Positions 16,550-26,439 are shown, numbered from the stretch's first letter. The stretch: 32,289 nucleotides of DNA from Bacteroidetes bacterium ADurb.Bin008 (GCA_002071445.1 MWFE01000035.1:1-32289); one strand, 5' to 3'. A program made the numbers and translations. The notes: generated from the sequence alone by a model not told the origin.

Positions 16550-17688
16550 GAATGCCTAATCCAGCGCTCGGGAATCTCGCCTTTGCTGGCCGCCAGGTAA
16601 TCGTTGTAAGAACAGGCAATTACCTTGGGGTTGATGGTTGAATTTTCCGACTCGGGGTATTCCATCCACCAGGTCTCGTCCAGGGTATTGTTTAAGAATA
16701 CCATTTCAACATTGGGCAAGGGGCTCTTTACATAAAACTTCTTCAAATATTGAGGGTTGGAAATGTTTAGATTCCTCTGGGAGGAGTTGAACCCTTCGAT
16801 GAAATACCATGCTGCTTGTGCTGCCAGATGGGCAGTTTGACCCACGAGATCGTTCTGAGTATTGTAATCAAAAAAGCCAATGGCTTTCATTCTATGGCTT
16901 TTGCCGGCATAGCGGGCCAGTTGACAAAGCTCCTCGGCATAAAAACCGTTGGGCGAAGGGTTTGTGGCGCCCGGAGAGTCGCCCTGTCTGACACACCCCA
17001 TGTCAATGCTTACAATGGTTGAATCCCTGATGGTTGGCTCAACCTCTTCCATTGCGCTACGCACGGCGCCCAGCCGGATAAGCTCAGCGCCAGCTTTTTG
17101 CAATGTGTTAATGCTGACGGAACTTGTGAGGTAACCCTGAAAACCCAAAAGGCAAAGATTATAGAGTTGGTCAGCAGGTTGTTGAATGAATTTTTCAACG
17201 AAGCAGTTCGAGGAGAAATCACCGCTACAGTGGTCCAAATCAATGGTTTGATCAATAATCGTTACATTAACAGGCCTGGACTTTTCTACGATCCCTTGAT
17301 ATAAAGGCCATGTAAGTTCCTGCGTTCCCCCCAGGACTATGCAGGTAGCACTCTGTTCTACGAAGTAGCGTGCCAAATCGGTCAATGCGATGTATGTATT
17401 AGCGGGCGAGGCGGTCTGCTTCAGGTTGCCAAGTTCAATGAGGGGATGCTTGATGACTGAGCCGGAAAGGGAATAAAGGTATTTTCTGATATTGTCAGCA
17501 GCACTTGCAGCCCCGGGGTTGTTGGAGTTTCTGCTTTCGTTTACTCCAAATATTACCAGAGAGTTTTTAGGTAGCTTTTTGTTTCCATCGAACCCCGTTT
17601 GTAATTTTCCCGCAACGGCATCCTTTCTGTCGAGACCGTTGGTCAACGGTGCTACGGAAGTTGGGTCGAAGTAATCGTTGAGGTTCAT
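16540..17688 (-). CDS. Arginase/formiminoglutamase-fold protein with degraded metal site
   Basis: The 382-aa protein has the ureohydrolase (arginase, agmatinase, formimidoylglutamase) fold. The three metal motifs are recognisable but altered. GG-x-H appears as GGTQ (Q123 for His), D-A-H-x-D appears as D146-Q-T-I-D150 (Thr for His), and S-x-D-x-D appears as S227-I-D229-M-G231 (Gly for Asp). Three of the six usual Mn ligands are lost, so hydrolase activity is unlikely. Database names such as formimidoylglutamase would probably mislead. Its ATG overlaps the topA stop by ATGA (17685-17688), so it is translationally coupled to topoisomerase I, and it lies directly upstream of the T9SS operon on the same strand. 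A scaffold or regulatory role is possible but unproven. Confidence 0.8.
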   Translation of the reverse strand: MNLNDYFDPTSVAPLTNGLDRKDAVAGKLQTGFDGNKKLPKNSLVIFGVNESRNSNNPGAASAADNIRKYLYSLSGSVIKHPLIELGNLKQTASPANTYIALTDLARYFVEQSATCIVLGGTQELTWPLYQGIVEKSRPVNVTIIDQTIDLDHCSGDFSSNCFVEKFIQQPADQLYNLCLLGFQGYLTSSVSINTLQKAGAELIRLGAVRSAMEEVEPTIRDSTIVSIDMGCVRQGDSPGATNPSPNGFYAEELCQLARYAGKSHRMKAIGFFDYNTQNDLVGQTAHLAAQAAWYFIEGFNSSQRNLNISNPQYLKKFYVKSPLPNVEMVFLNNTLDETWWMEYPESENSTINPKVIACSYNDYLAASKGEIPERWIRHSKK

Positions 17689-20021
17689 TTCTTTGGCTTT
17701 CTTTTACTGCCCTTTTTCTCCTTGCTGCCCTCGGCCGACGACTGCTCGGCGATAAGTTTCAAACATTCATCATATGATAACGCCGATGGATCGGTCCCTT
17801 TGGGGATTTTGTAATTTTCTTTTTTGAACTTGATGTATGGGCCCCATCGTCCGTTCAGGATCTGAAGATCCGGCTGTTCTTCGAAAACCTTAATGGTTTT
17901 GTTTTTATCCTTTTGCCTTCCCTCTTCTATGAGTTCAATTGCCCTTTCGAGGGTAATGCTCAATGGGATGTCGTGTTTTTTTAGGGAAACAAATTTTCCT
18001 GCATGCCTTACATAGGGGCCAAATCGGCCTATACCTATGACAACGGCCTGACCTTCGTATTCGCCCACATTACGCGGAAGCGTAAAAAGCGCCAGAGCTT
18101 CATCGAGGGTTATGGATTCAATTAGCTGACCTTTTAACAAGCTGGCATATCGGGGTTTTTCCTGACCTTCGCCATTGGCATCGCCTATCTGTGCGATGGG
18201 GCCAAAGCGTCCGATTCGCACGCTCACCTTTTTCCCTGAATGGGGATCTATGCCCAACACCCTTTCGCCCTTGCTATAGTCCGACTCTTTCAGGGTTTTC
18301 TCCACATTGCTGTGGAAAGGCTGGTAAAAGCGGCTAATCATCTCGGTCCATTCGAGATTTCCCTGAGCTATTTCATCAAACTCCTTTTCGACGGTGGCGG
18401 TAAAATTATAATTCACAATATTGGGGAAATGCGCAACTAAAAAGTCGTTCACCACCATGCCAATATCGCTGGGAAACAGCTTGGATTTTTCGGCTCCAAC
18501 TATTTCAACCTTTTCAGTCTGCGAGATGGCGCCACCTTTGAGCTGGAGTATTTGATACTTGCGTTCAACGCCGGTTCGGTCTTCCTTAAGAACGTAACCC
18601 CTTGTTTGGATGGTCGAAATGGTTGGAGCATAGGTTGATGGTCTTCCGATGCCCAGTTCTTCGAGTTTTTTAACAAGGCTTGCCTCGGTATATCGGGGCG
18701 GCCGTATGGTGAAACGTTGTTGTGCAGTTATTTCCAAAGCCTCTAACGATTCACCAACCCTGAGCGCGGGGAGCAGCTCTTTTGTGGAATCTTCACTCTC
18801 ATCATCGGTCGATTCGAGGTACACTTTTAGGAATCCATCGAAGAGCAGTACTTCTCCCGAGGCGATAAATTTAAGAGGAGAGTTGGAGATATCTATGGTT
18901 ACGGTTGTTTTTTCAAGCGAGGCATCGCTCATTTGCGAAGCAATGGTGCGTTTCCAGATGAGATCGTACAGGCGCTGTTCATTGTTATTGCCCGAAATGG
19001 TATGCTTTTCCAAAAAAGTAGGCCTAATAGCCTCATGCGCTTCCTGTGCCCCCTTGGTTTTGGTTTTATAGTTGCGATACTGGTGATACTTCTCCCCAAA
19101 CTCTTTAACAATCACTTTCTTGGCTGTGTTAATAGCCAAATCAGAAAGATTCAATGAGTCGGTTCGCATGTAGGTTATGTGCCCTGCTTCGTACAGCCGC
19201 TGCGCAATGGTCATGGTTTGTGATACCGAAAAATTCAGCTTTCGACTTGCCTCCTGTTGCAGGGTGGAAGTGGTGAAGGGCGGGGCTGGCGATTTTTTAG
19301 CAGGCTTTTTCGAGATATCTGAGATGGAAAAGAGCGCGGTTTTGCAATGCTCTAAAAAACCCATGGCATCCTTCTCTTTGTCAAGCCTTTTGTTAAGTTC
19401 TGCTTTAAACTTGGCTTGCCCTTTGAATAGCCCTATTGCCTTATAGTACGTTTCGTTTTTGTGGTTTATGATTTCACGTTCGCGCTCCACGATCAGCCTG
19501 ACGGCAACCGATTGAACCCTTCCGGCAGAGAGTGCCGGTTTTACCTTTTTCCAAAGGATTGGCGATACTTCAAACCCCACCAATCGGTCTAAAACCCTGC
19601 GCGCCTGCTGGGCATTAACAAGGCTTAGGTTGATAGCCCTGGGGTTTTCGATGGCCCTTTGTATGGATTCCTTGGTTATCTCGTGGAAGGCAATGCGTTT
19701 TGTCTTTTGGGGATCGAGCTTGAGAACTTCGCAGAGATGCCATGCAATGGCCTCTCCCTCACGGTCTTCATCGGATGCCAGCCACACAACTTTTGCCTCC
19801 TTGGCACTTTTTTTCAGCTCATCAACAATCTTGTTTTTATCGCTGCTGATGACATATTCGGGGGCAAAATTTTTGTCGATATCAATTCCCAACTTCTTTT
19901 TCGACAGGTCGCGGATATGGCCAAAACTCGATTTTACGGTGAATGTTTCACCTAAAAATTTCCCAATGGTCTTTGCCTTTGCGGGCGATTCCACAATAAC
20001 TAAGTTCTCAATGCCGGGCAT
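17685..20021 (-). CDS. topA: DNA topoisomerase I (type IA)
   Basis: Topoisomerase I relaxes negative supercoils through a transient 5'-phosphotyrosine break. The 778-aa product has the N-terminal Toprim domain (LVIVESPAKAKTIGKFLG and ASDEDREGEAIAWHL) and the catalytic Tyr284 in the motif ITYMRTDS. The C-terminus carries several topoisomerase C-terminal repeats (IGRFGP, IGRFGPYV, NGRWGPYIKFK) instead of cysteine zinc ribbons, the common arrangement in Bacteroidota. The frame extends 45 codons upstream; I choose ATG 20021 because the added stretch crosses the promoter at 20058-20090. The lysine-rich tail ends at the ATGA overlap with the arginase-like gene. Confidence 0.94.
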   Translation of the reverse strand: MPGIENLVIVESPAKAKTIGKFLGETFTVKSSFGHIRDLSKKKLGIDIDKNFAPEYVISSDKNKIVDELKKSAKEAKVVWLASDEDREGEAIAWHLCEVLKLDPQKTKRIAFHEITKESIQRAIENPRAINLSLVNAQQARRVLDRLVGFEVSPILWKKVKPALSAGRVQSVAVRLIVEREREIINHKNETYYKAIGLFKGQAKFKAELNKRLDKEKDAMGFLEHCKTALFSISDISKKPAKKSPAPPFTTSTLQQEASRKLNFSVSQTMTIAQRLYEAGHITYMRTDSLNLSDLAINTAKKVIVKEFGEKYHQYRNYKTKTKGAQEAHEAIRPTFLEKHTISGNNNEQRLYDLIWKRTIASQMSDASLEKTTVTIDISNSPLKFIASGEVLLFDGFLKVYLESTDDESEDSTKELLPALRVGESLEALEITAQQRFTIRPPRYTEASLVKKLEELGIGRPSTYAPTISTIQTRGYVLKEDRTGVERKYQILQLKGGAISQTEKVEIVGAEKSKLFPSDIGMVVNDFLVAHFPNIVNYNFTATVEKEFDEIAQGNLEWTEMISRFYQPFHSNVEKTLKESDYSKGERVLGIDPHSGKKVSVRIGRFGPIAQIGDANGEGQEKPRYASLLKGQLIESITLDEALALFTLPRNVGEYEGQAVVIGIGRFGPYVRHAGKFVSLKKHDIPLSITLERAIELIEEGRQKDKNKTIKVFEEQPDLQILNGRWGPYIKFKKENYKIPKGTDPSALSYDECLKLIAEQSSAEGSKEKKGSKRKPKK

Positions 20022-20057
20022 ATTCGATAGTGGGTTGATGGAACAAAAAAAACGGCA

Positions 20058-20090
20058 CAAAGTAAAACATTTGCAAATCGAACTACAAAA
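20058..20090 (-). promoter_or_regulatory. Putative topA promoter
   Basis: On the minus strand TTTTG (20090-20086) is followed after 20 bases by TTACTTTG (20065-20058), seven of eight matches to TAnnTTTG. The box ends 36 bases before the chosen topA ATG (20021). Confidence 0.45.
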
Positions 20091-20274
20091 TTTTTTAGGA
20101 CAAAAATCAAAAACACCACTTAATTTGACGCTTTGGGAAAATTGTAATTCAGTCACTTAAGTATGCTTATATAATTATGGTAAAAAGGTTACCCTAAGCT
20201 GGCGCAACCTATAGGGTTTAAAAAATGTCAAATTCCAATTGAAAAATTATTCCTGCCTTTATTCTTAAGCATCA

Positions 20275-20308
20275 TTGGATTACAGACAAGTAATTATTGC
20301 TACCTTTG
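20275..20308 (+). promoter_or_regulatory. Promoter of the PBP1A gene
   Basis: TACCTTTG at 20301-20308 is an exact -7 match. A TTG at 20275-20277, 23 bases upstream, is a plausible -33 element. The longest frame for the next gene opens at that same TTG, so it cannot be the true start. The topA-PBP gap (20022-20331) otherwise shows no gene or strong structure. Confidence 0.6.
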
Positions 20309-20331
20309 ACCCCAAACAAATTTTTGAAATT

Positions 20332-22686
20332 ATGTCCGATACAAGGGAAAAAGGCCAAAAGTTTAAGCTGTGGTTCTGGGGAATTTTCTCATTTTTTGTG
20401 GTGATTACCCTCAGCCTTTTCATAATGATAGGTATGGAATTGTTTGGGCCCCTTCCGACCTTCGAGCAGTTGGAAAATCCTAAGAGCAACATTGCTTCGG
20501 AGGTGTATTCCGAGGACCATGTGGTGCTCGGCTCCTATTACGTTCAGTTCCGGACTTTTGTCGATTACGAAGATATTTCGCCCAACATAATAAACGCACT
20601 GCTGGCAGCAGAGGATATTCGTTTTTACCGACATTCCGCCATTGACGCCCGTGGGTTAGCCAGGGTTTTGGTGAAAACCATTATTCTTAGGCATGCCGGA
20701 AGCGGAGGAGGGAGTACCATCACCCAGCAGCTGGCCAAAAATCTTTTTCCTCGCGATACTGTTTTTTACCGTTCGCCCATTGCCAAAACCTCGAATCTGG
20801 TGGTGTCGAAATTTAAAGAGTGGATTACAGCGGTTAAGTTAGAGCGCAACTATACTAAAAATGAGTTGCTTGCCATGTATCTGAATACCGTTGCCTTTGG
20901 AAGTAACGCATACGGCATCCGATCGGCAGCAAAAACATTTTTCAACACCACGCCTGACTCCCTGAACATTGAGCAATCCGCCTTACTGGTTGGCGTTGTC
21001 AATGCTCCCACGCGGTATAGTCCGGTAAAGAATCCCGAAAGGGCGTTATCGCGAAGGAACTTTGTGATTTCGCAAATGGCCAAGTACAACTTTATCACTG
21101 AGAACGAGAAAGATTCAATCTCGGCACTTCCCATTGAGTTGAACTATATGATTCAGGACCACAACGTGGGGCTTGCCACCTATTTTCGTGAATATCTGAG
21201 GGTAACCCTATCGGCAAACAAACCTGACAGGCGCAGGTACTATTCACACTCCCAGTATGTTGACGATTCCATTCAGTGGGCTACAAACCCGCTGTATGGC
21301 TGGTGCAACAAAAATGTAAAACCCGATGGCAGTCCTTACAACCTGTATCGCGACGGGCTAAAAATATATACCACTATTAATAGTAAAATGCAGCAGTATG
21401 CCGAGGATGCCATGGCAACCCATCTGGGGAAGTATCTACAGGTAGAGTTCGATGCTGAACAGAAAAGCCTTGGGTATCAGTTATTCCACGAAGACCTCAC
21501 CCCCGAACAGGTTGATGCCATTATGCTTCAGGGGATGCGTCAAACCGAGCGATATCGTGTGCTTAGGCTGAAAGGGGCTTCGATGGATAGCATATACAGG
21601 AACTTCAAAACCAAAATCCCCATGACCATATTCACATGGAAGGGTGAGCGCGACACCATCATGTCGCCCATGGACTCCATCAGGCATTACAAAAGGCATT
21701 TCCATGCCGGTTTTATGGCAATGGATCCTCACACCGGACATGTAAAGGCATGGGTTGGCGGTACCAATTTCAGACACTTTAAGTATGACCATGTGAAGCA
21801 GGGGAAGCGTCAGGTGGGATCGACCATTAAACCGTTCCTATACACACTGGCCATGCAGGAGGGATACTCGCCCTGCCACACTATTCCCAACGTTCCGCAG
21901 ACCTTTGTGGTGGCCGATACGGTATGGATTCCCAAAAACTCGGGGAGTTCAAAGTACGACGGGAAGATGGTTACCCTAAAATGGGGCCTTGCCAATTCGG
22001 TGAATAACGTATCGGCATGGCTGATGAAACAGTTCAATCCCCGTGCCCTGGTTGAAATCTGCAAAAGAATGGGTATTACCAGCCATATCGATCCGGTGGT
22101 ATCGGCCTTTTTGGGTACGGCAGAGCTATCGGTTTACGAAATGGTTGGAGCCTATGCAACCTTTGCCAACAAGGGTGTCCATATCGATCCGCTATTGGTA
22201 ACCCGAATAGAGGACAACGCAGGTAATATTCTGGCAACATTCTATCCCCAGCGCAATGAAGCCATCAGTGAGCAAACAGCTTACCTGATGATTAACCTTA
22301 TGGAGGGAGTTGTCAATCAGGGAACGGCAGGCAGGCTGAGGTGGCGCTATAATCTGAGAGGGCCCATAGCCGGAAAAACGGGAACCACACAAAATCACTC
22401 CGATGGCTGGTTTATGGGAATTGTTCCCAACCTTGTGGGTGGTGTGTGGGTTGGCGCCGAGGATAGGGCTGTACGTTTTCAAACCCTTGGCATGGGGTCG
22501 GGAGGAAATATGGCTTTGCCAATTTTTGCCCTTTTCCTCGAAAAGGTGCATGCCGATCCAACCCTGAATGTCAGTCCCAACGACCAGTGGAGCAAGCCCT
22601 TGAGGCTGGGTTCGGTGAATCTCAACTGCGATGAGGTGATAACCCGTGAAGAGTACATGAATATCCTTGAAGAGGATTTCTTCTAA
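20332..22686 (+). CDS. Class A penicillin-binding protein (PBP1A-like)
   Basis: This is a bifunctional peptidoglycan synthase of the inner membrane: glycosyltransferase plus transpeptidase. Numbered from ATG 20332 (784 aa), a membrane anchor spans about residues 12-35. The GT51 motifs AAEDIRFYRH (catalytic E94) and GGSTITQQLAKNLF follow at about 92-140. The transpeptidase motifs are S497-TI-K500, S556-V-N558 and K682-T-G. All active-site residues are present. Upstream starts are excluded by the -7 box at 20301-20308. Its stop codon overlaps the stop of the convergent ABC ATPase by three bases (22684-22686 against 22683-22685). Confidence 0.93.
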   Translation: MSDTREKGQKFKLWFWGIFSFFVVITLSLFIMIGMELFGPLPTFEQLENPKSNIASEVYSEDHVVLGSYYVQFRTFVDYEDISPNIINALLAAEDIRFYRHSAIDARGLARVLVKTIILRHAGSGGGSTITQQLAKNLFPRDTVFYRSPIAKTSNLVVSKFKEWITAVKLERNYTKNELLAMYLNTVAFGSNAYGIRSAAKTFFNTTPDSLNIEQSALLVGVVNAPTRYSPVKNPERALSRRNFVISQMAKYNFITENEKDSISALPIELNYMIQDHNVGLATYFREYLRVTLSANKPDRRRYYSHSQYVDDSIQWATNPLYGWCNKNVKPDGSPYNLYRDGLKIYTTINSKMQQYAEDAMATHLGKYLQVEFDAEQKSLGYQLFHEDLTPEQVDAIMLQGMRQTERYRVLRLKGASMDSIYRNFKTKIPMTIFTWKGERDTIMSPMDSIRHYKRHFHAGFMAMDPHTGHVKAWVGGTNFRHFKYDHVKQGKRQVGSTIKPFLYTLAMQEGYSPCHTIPNVPQTFVVADTVWIPKNSGSSKYDGKMVTLKWGLANSVNNVSAWLMKQFNPRALVEICKRMGITSHIDPVVSAFLGTAELSVYEMVGAYATFANKGVHIDPLLVTRIEDNAGNILATFYPQRNEAISEQTAYLMINLMEGVVNQGTAGRLRWRYNLRGPIAGKTGTTQNHSDGWFMGIVPNLVGGVWVGAEDRAVRFQTLGMGSGGNMALPIFALFLEKVHADPTLNVSPNDQWSKPLRLGSVNLNCDEVITREEYMNILEEDFF

Positions 22687-24377
22687 ATGGTTTTTCCGGG
22701 GATTGCCTCGATGAGCCTTTTGGTGTATTCCGATCGGGGGTTGTTGTAAAGCTCATCCGAACTGCCATATTCAATAAGTCTGCCGTTTTGCATAACCAGC
22801 ATCCTGTTGCTCATATATTTTACCACCGACAGGTCGTGCGAAATGAATAGGTAGGTCAATCCTAACTCCTCTTTCAGGCTGTTCATCAGGTTTAGTATCT
22901 GTGCCTGTACCGACACATCCAGTGCCGAAACCATTTCATCGCATACGATAACTTTGGGCGAAAGCGTTAGGGCTCTGGCTATGACCACCCGTTGCCTTTG
23001 CCCTCCGGAAAATTCATGCGGATAACGGAAATAGCTGTCGGCAGGGAGTGACACTTGATCCAAAAGGGATAATGCCATCTTTTTGGCCTGCATTGCATTG
23101 GAGGCAAAACCGTGTACCAGCAAAGGTTCCGTAATGGTCTCACCAATGGTATGCCTTGGGTTAAGCGATGAAAAGGGATCCTGAAAGACGATTTGAACCT
23201 CTCTCCTGAATTCTGCTAACTCCTTTGCCGACATTGTACCAAGCTCTTTTCCCTTGTAGGTTATCGATCCCTTGCTATGGTTGACAAGGTTAACGATGGC
23301 CCTGCCCAGCGTCGTTTTTCCGCATCCCGATTCTCCCACCAGCCCTAGGGTTTCTCCCGGGTAGAGGTTGAAGCTCATGGAGGCTACTGCCTGATTTTTC
23401 TCCCTGATTTTTCCCCACAGGTTGCGTTTTGTAACGTATTCAACATCAACATTCTTGATGCTAAACAGCGGCTCTTGCGAGTAGATGGATTGGTTTTTTT
23501 TGACCCACTCCCCATGATCTATGGCCTCAAACTTTTCCGTCGTAGTGCCATTGCCCGAAATGAAATCTTCAACCGTTTGCAACCTTACCGGTCGGGCGTT
23601 CAGCGGTGGACGGCAGGCAATAAGGCCTTGAGAATAGGGATGCCCGGGGTGGGTGAGCAGCTCTTTGGCGGAGCCCTGTTCCACCAGCATTCCGTTCTTT
23701 ATCACCAGAAGCCTTTGGCTGATCTGCGATATGACTCCCAAATCGTGACTGATGAAAATAAGCCCCATGCCCCTTTGTTGCGTGATTTGTTTCAACAGCC
23801 CAAGAATTTCCTGCTGTATGGTAACGTCCAAAGCGGTTGTAGGCTCATCGGCAATGAGGATGGAGGGATTGCCAGCCAGGGCCATGGCTATCATTACCCG
23901 CTGTTTTTGTCCGCCGCTGAGTTGGTGGGGGTACTTATTTATTACGGTATTGGGGTCAGGCAGCTGCATCTCGGCAAACAGCGAAAGGCACTTTTCGTAA
24001 GCGGCATTGGCCTTCACCTTTTGGTGCAAGGTAATGGCTTCCATCACCTGTTTTCCACACCTCATCGATGGGTTGAGCGAGGTCATGGGCTCCTGAAAGA
24101 TCATGGCCATGTGCTTTCCCCGCACCATACGGTGTTCCTTTGGCGTTATGTCGAACAGGTTGACACTTTTTGAACCTTCGATGGAAAGGGCAGAGGTTCC
24201 CGCAACGATGCTTGCCGTGGGGGGCAAGAGCCCCATTAGGCTGAGGGCAGCGATGGATTTGCCCGAGCCCGATTCGCCCACAATTCCAAGCGACTCGCCT
24301 TTGGAAAGGTCGAACGACAGGTCGTTGAGTACGGTGTGCGAACCAAATGCAACTGTTAATCCATCAACCCGAAGCAT
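22683..24377 (-). CDS. Fused double-ATPase ABC protein, DppD-DppF/YejF type
   Basis: The 564-aa protein is two ABC ATPase domains in one chain, as in YejF and other peptide/nickel-type importers. Domain 1 has GESGSGKS, LSGGQKQR and ILIADEP. Domain 2 has GESGCGKTT, FSGGQRQR and VIVCDEM, where Met replaces the usual Pro after the catalytic Glu. A linker of about 70 residues joins the two, with the oligopeptide-type HPYSQGL motif after domain 1. The frame opens at a TTG (24401), but ATG 24377 is the better start. No DppB/DppC permease or binding protein is adjacent; only a LolC/E-like permease lies upstream, 42 bases away. Its partners must be encoded elsewhere, or it serves an unusual complex. 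Confidence 0.88.
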   Translation of the reverse strand: MLRVDGLTVAFGSHTVLNDLSFDLSKGESLGIVGESGSGKSIAALSLMGLLPPTASIVAGTSALSIEGSKSVNLFDITPKEHRMVRGKHMAMIFQEPMTSLNPSMRCGKQVMEAITLHQKVKANAAYEKCLSLFAEMQLPDPNTVINKYPHQLSGGQKQRVMIAMALAGNPSILIADEPTTALDVTIQQEILGLLKQITQQRGMGLIFISHDLGVISQISQRLLVIKNGMLVEQGSAKELLTHPGHPYSQGLIACRPPLNARPVRLQTVEDFISGNGTTTEKFEAIDHGEWVKKNQSIYSQEPLFSIKNVDVEYVTKRNLWGKIREKNQAVASMSFNLYPGETLGLVGESGCGKTTLGRAIVNLVNHSKGSITYKGKELGTMSAKELAEFRREVQIVFQDPFSSLNPRHTIGETITEPLLVHGFASNAMQAKKMALSLLDQVSLPADSYFRYPHEFSGGQRQRVVIARALTLSPKVIVCDEMVSALDVSVQAQILNLMNSLKEELGLTYLFISHDLSVVKYMSNRMLVMQNGRLIEYGSSDELYNNPRSEYTKRLIEAIPGKTI

Positions 24378-24419
24378 ATAACTTGTTTTTAAAAAGTTCA
24401 AAGTTCGAAAAGAGCAGGG

Positions 24420-25658
24420 CTATAAAGCTGTTGAATCGTCCCGGGCAAAAATTCGTCCGGTGATATACCGAACCGGGAAGCGGGCAGCAAGATAGCCGAT
24501 GCCAATCACAAGGAGTAGTACGAGAGAAATGTCGAGTAGTTGTATATCAACGGGGTACGCATCGGTGATAAAACCGCCCATTCCCTGAAGAGTAACCAGC
24601 TTAAACTGAACCTGCAACCAGCAGATGAATAGCCCTACGAGTGCGCCCAGAATGGAGCTGGCAACGGCAATCAACATTCCTTCGGCCATAAAAATCTTCT
24701 GAATCATCCGGTTGTCAGCCCCAAGGCTGCGAAGAATATCCACATCCTTACGCTTGTCGATGATAAGCATGGATAGCGATCCGATGATGTTGAACGAGGC
24801 GATTACCAGTATTAGCGAGAGAATGAGTACGATGGCAAATTTCTCCGACTTCATGGTTTTGTAAATCGACTCGTTTTGCTGGTATCGGTTTAGCACCCTG
24901 AAGCCACTCCCCACTATTTCCTGAATTTCCTGCTGGGCCCTTGAGGGGTTGAGCCTATCGGAAAGTTTGATTTCTATGGATGTAATCATATCGTCACCCA
25001 GCTTCATAAGCCCTCTGACAAACTCGATGGGAGCCAGTATATACTGCGTGTCGAACTCCTGCTCCACCTTGAAAACCCCGGAGGGCATTATGGCCTTCGA
25101 ATTGAAAGCACCCGCGCTGGTCAGCACAGGCTGTCGCCCCCTGCGGGGCATAAAAACTTCCAGCGGGTCGAAGTGGGCAAGATTGGCATTGAGGTACACG
25201 GCAACCCCGTTGCCCATAATGGCCAGCGGTTGACTGCCCCTCCAAAGCTGAAAGCTGCCATCGATGATCATGGAGTCGATGCCCGACTGTTCGGGGTAGT
25301 TGCGGCTCACTCCTTTTATGGTGCCTATATGCTGACGGCCACGGTATTTGAAAAGGGCATTTTCCTGCAGAATCTCCGAATATACTGCCACCGAGGGGTG
25401 TTTTTTCAGCTCATGGAATTGGGGAAGGGTGTCGGAAAATGTTTTGCCTTCAACCGGCACTATCTTGATATCGGACTCATAAACGGAAATCATGTTGCGG
25501 ATGAGCATGTCGAACCCGTTGAAAACGGATAGTACCACCACCAGTGCCATAACCCCTGTTGCCATACCCACCACCGATATGATGGAAATGATATTGATCA
25601 CGTTGTGCGATTTTTTTGCAAAGAGGTACCGGCGCGCTATGTAAAACGGGAAATTCAT
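24420..25658 (-). CDS. LolC/LolE-like FtsX-family ABC permease
   Basis: This is an inner-membrane permease of the lipoprotein-releasing (LolCDE) type, 412 aa. It has one N-terminal transmembrane helix after the family start FYIARRYLFAKKSHNVINIIS, a large periplasmic domain (about 45-265) and three C-terminal helices. The linker DKRKDVDILRSLGADNRMIQKIF is the typical FtsX coupling region. In E. coli LolCE passes outer-membrane lipoproteins to LolA. A LolD-type ATPase is not next to it; the neighbouring fused ATPase is of the peptide-importer class. Its ATG overlaps the methyltransferase stop (ATGA, 25655-25658). Confidence 0.9.
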   Translation of the reverse strand: MNFPFYIARRYLFAKKSHNVINIISIISVVGMATGVMALVVVLSVFNGFDMLIRNMISVYESDIKIVPVEGKTFSDTLPQFHELKKHPSVAVYSEILQENALFKYRGRQHIGTIKGVSRNYPEQSGIDSMIIDGSFQLWRGSQPLAIMGNGVAVYLNANLAHFDPLEVFMPRRGRQPVLTSAGAFNSKAIMPSGVFKVEQEFDTQYILAPIEFVRGLMKLGDDMITSIEIKLSDRLNPSRAQQEIQEIVGSGFRVLNRYQQNESIYKTMKSEKFAIVLILSLILVIASFNIIGSLSMLIIDKRKDVDILRSLGADNRMIQKIFMAEGMLIAVASSILGALVGLFICWLQVQFKLVTLQGMGGFITDAYPVDIQLLDISLVLLLVIGIGYLAARFPVRYITGRIFARDDSTAL

Positions 25659-26434
25659 CTGCGGTTTTCTTTTTTACAAAGATATATTACTTCGTGGGTT
25701 GGCAAGGCATAGCGTTGGGCTAAATGCTTTGGGATGGTGCTCACGTAATCATCCTCGGTAACGGCAAATCCGCTATCCCTGAGCTTTTGCGAATAATCCC
25801 TGCCGTACAGCCTGAGGTGATCGCGTTGTCCGTAGTGCTTTTCTCTCAGGGCAGGGGTATTGACGGCATCGTCTTCCAGCGTTTTTTCCAGCGAGGTGTC
25901 AATGGGAACCTGAAATATTCCAAAGCCGCCAATCTTCATAACCCTGAACAGTTGCTGCATTGCACGCCTATCGTCGGGGACATGCTCGAGCACATGGTTG
26001 CAGATGATGACGTCGAATGAGCAGTCGGGGAAGGGGATGTCCTGCACGTCCATCTTCACCTTTGCCCAGGGCGAGTTGAGATCGGCTGTGGTGTAGTCGA
26101 GGTTTGGCATCCTGCCAAATCGCTTCAGGAAGCAGTATTCGGGGGCAATGTGAAGTACCCCGAGCCGGGAGGTGAAGAAATCGGTCCTCTCCTTCAGGTA
26201 AAGCCATATCAGCCTATGCCTTTCCAGCGACATGGAGTGTGGTGCCAGCGCATTGGGACGTGGGTGGATTCGCCCGTAGGGCAAGAGTTTGCGGTAGGTA
26301 CGCCCGGTGATGGGGTCTTCAAACCTATTGCCCCTGTAGAAGACTGCCATGAGCCGGAGAAAGGCCCCGGATATTTTCTGTAGGTGATGCCTGGGGATAA
26401 ACCTGCTTGCAAGGGATATGGCGTATTGCACCAT
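25655..26434 (-). CDS. Class I SAM-dependent methyltransferase
   Basis: This 259-aa protein has a Methyltransf_11-like core. The glycine-poor motif I region is VLHIAPEYCFLKRF, followed by an acidic strand-2 region (TTADLNSPWAKVKMDVQDIPFPDCSFD) and the motif ICNHVLEHVPDDRRAMQQLFRVMKIGG, which marks this family. The substrate is unknown. Methyltransferases of this shape often act on glycans, lipids or small molecules. It is translationally coupled to the LolC/E-like gene and begins five bases after rbfA, so it belongs to the same transcript. Confidence 0.82.
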   Translation of the reverse strand: MVQYAISLASRFIPRHHLQKISGAFLRLMAVFYRGNRFEDPITGRTYRKLLPYGRIHPRPNALAPHSMSLERHRLIWLYLKERTDFFTSRLGVLHIAPEYCFLKRFGRMPNLDYTTADLNSPWAKVKMDVQDIPFPDCSFDVIICNHVLEHVPDDRRAMQQLFRVMKIGGFGIFQVPIDTSLEKTLEDDAVNTPALREKHYGQRDHLRLYGRDYSQKLRDSGFAVTEDDYVSTIPKHLAQRYALPTHEVIYLCKKENRR

Positions 26435-26439
26435 GTTTT

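Noticed and set aside
16540..17688. Active formimidoylglutamase or arginase in histidine/arginine breakdown
   Set aside because: Three metal ligands are replaced and no hut or arg genes are nearby.
23475..24173. Plus-strand frame of 232 codons opposite the double ATPase
   Set aside because: Shadow of conserved ABC motifs on the other strand.
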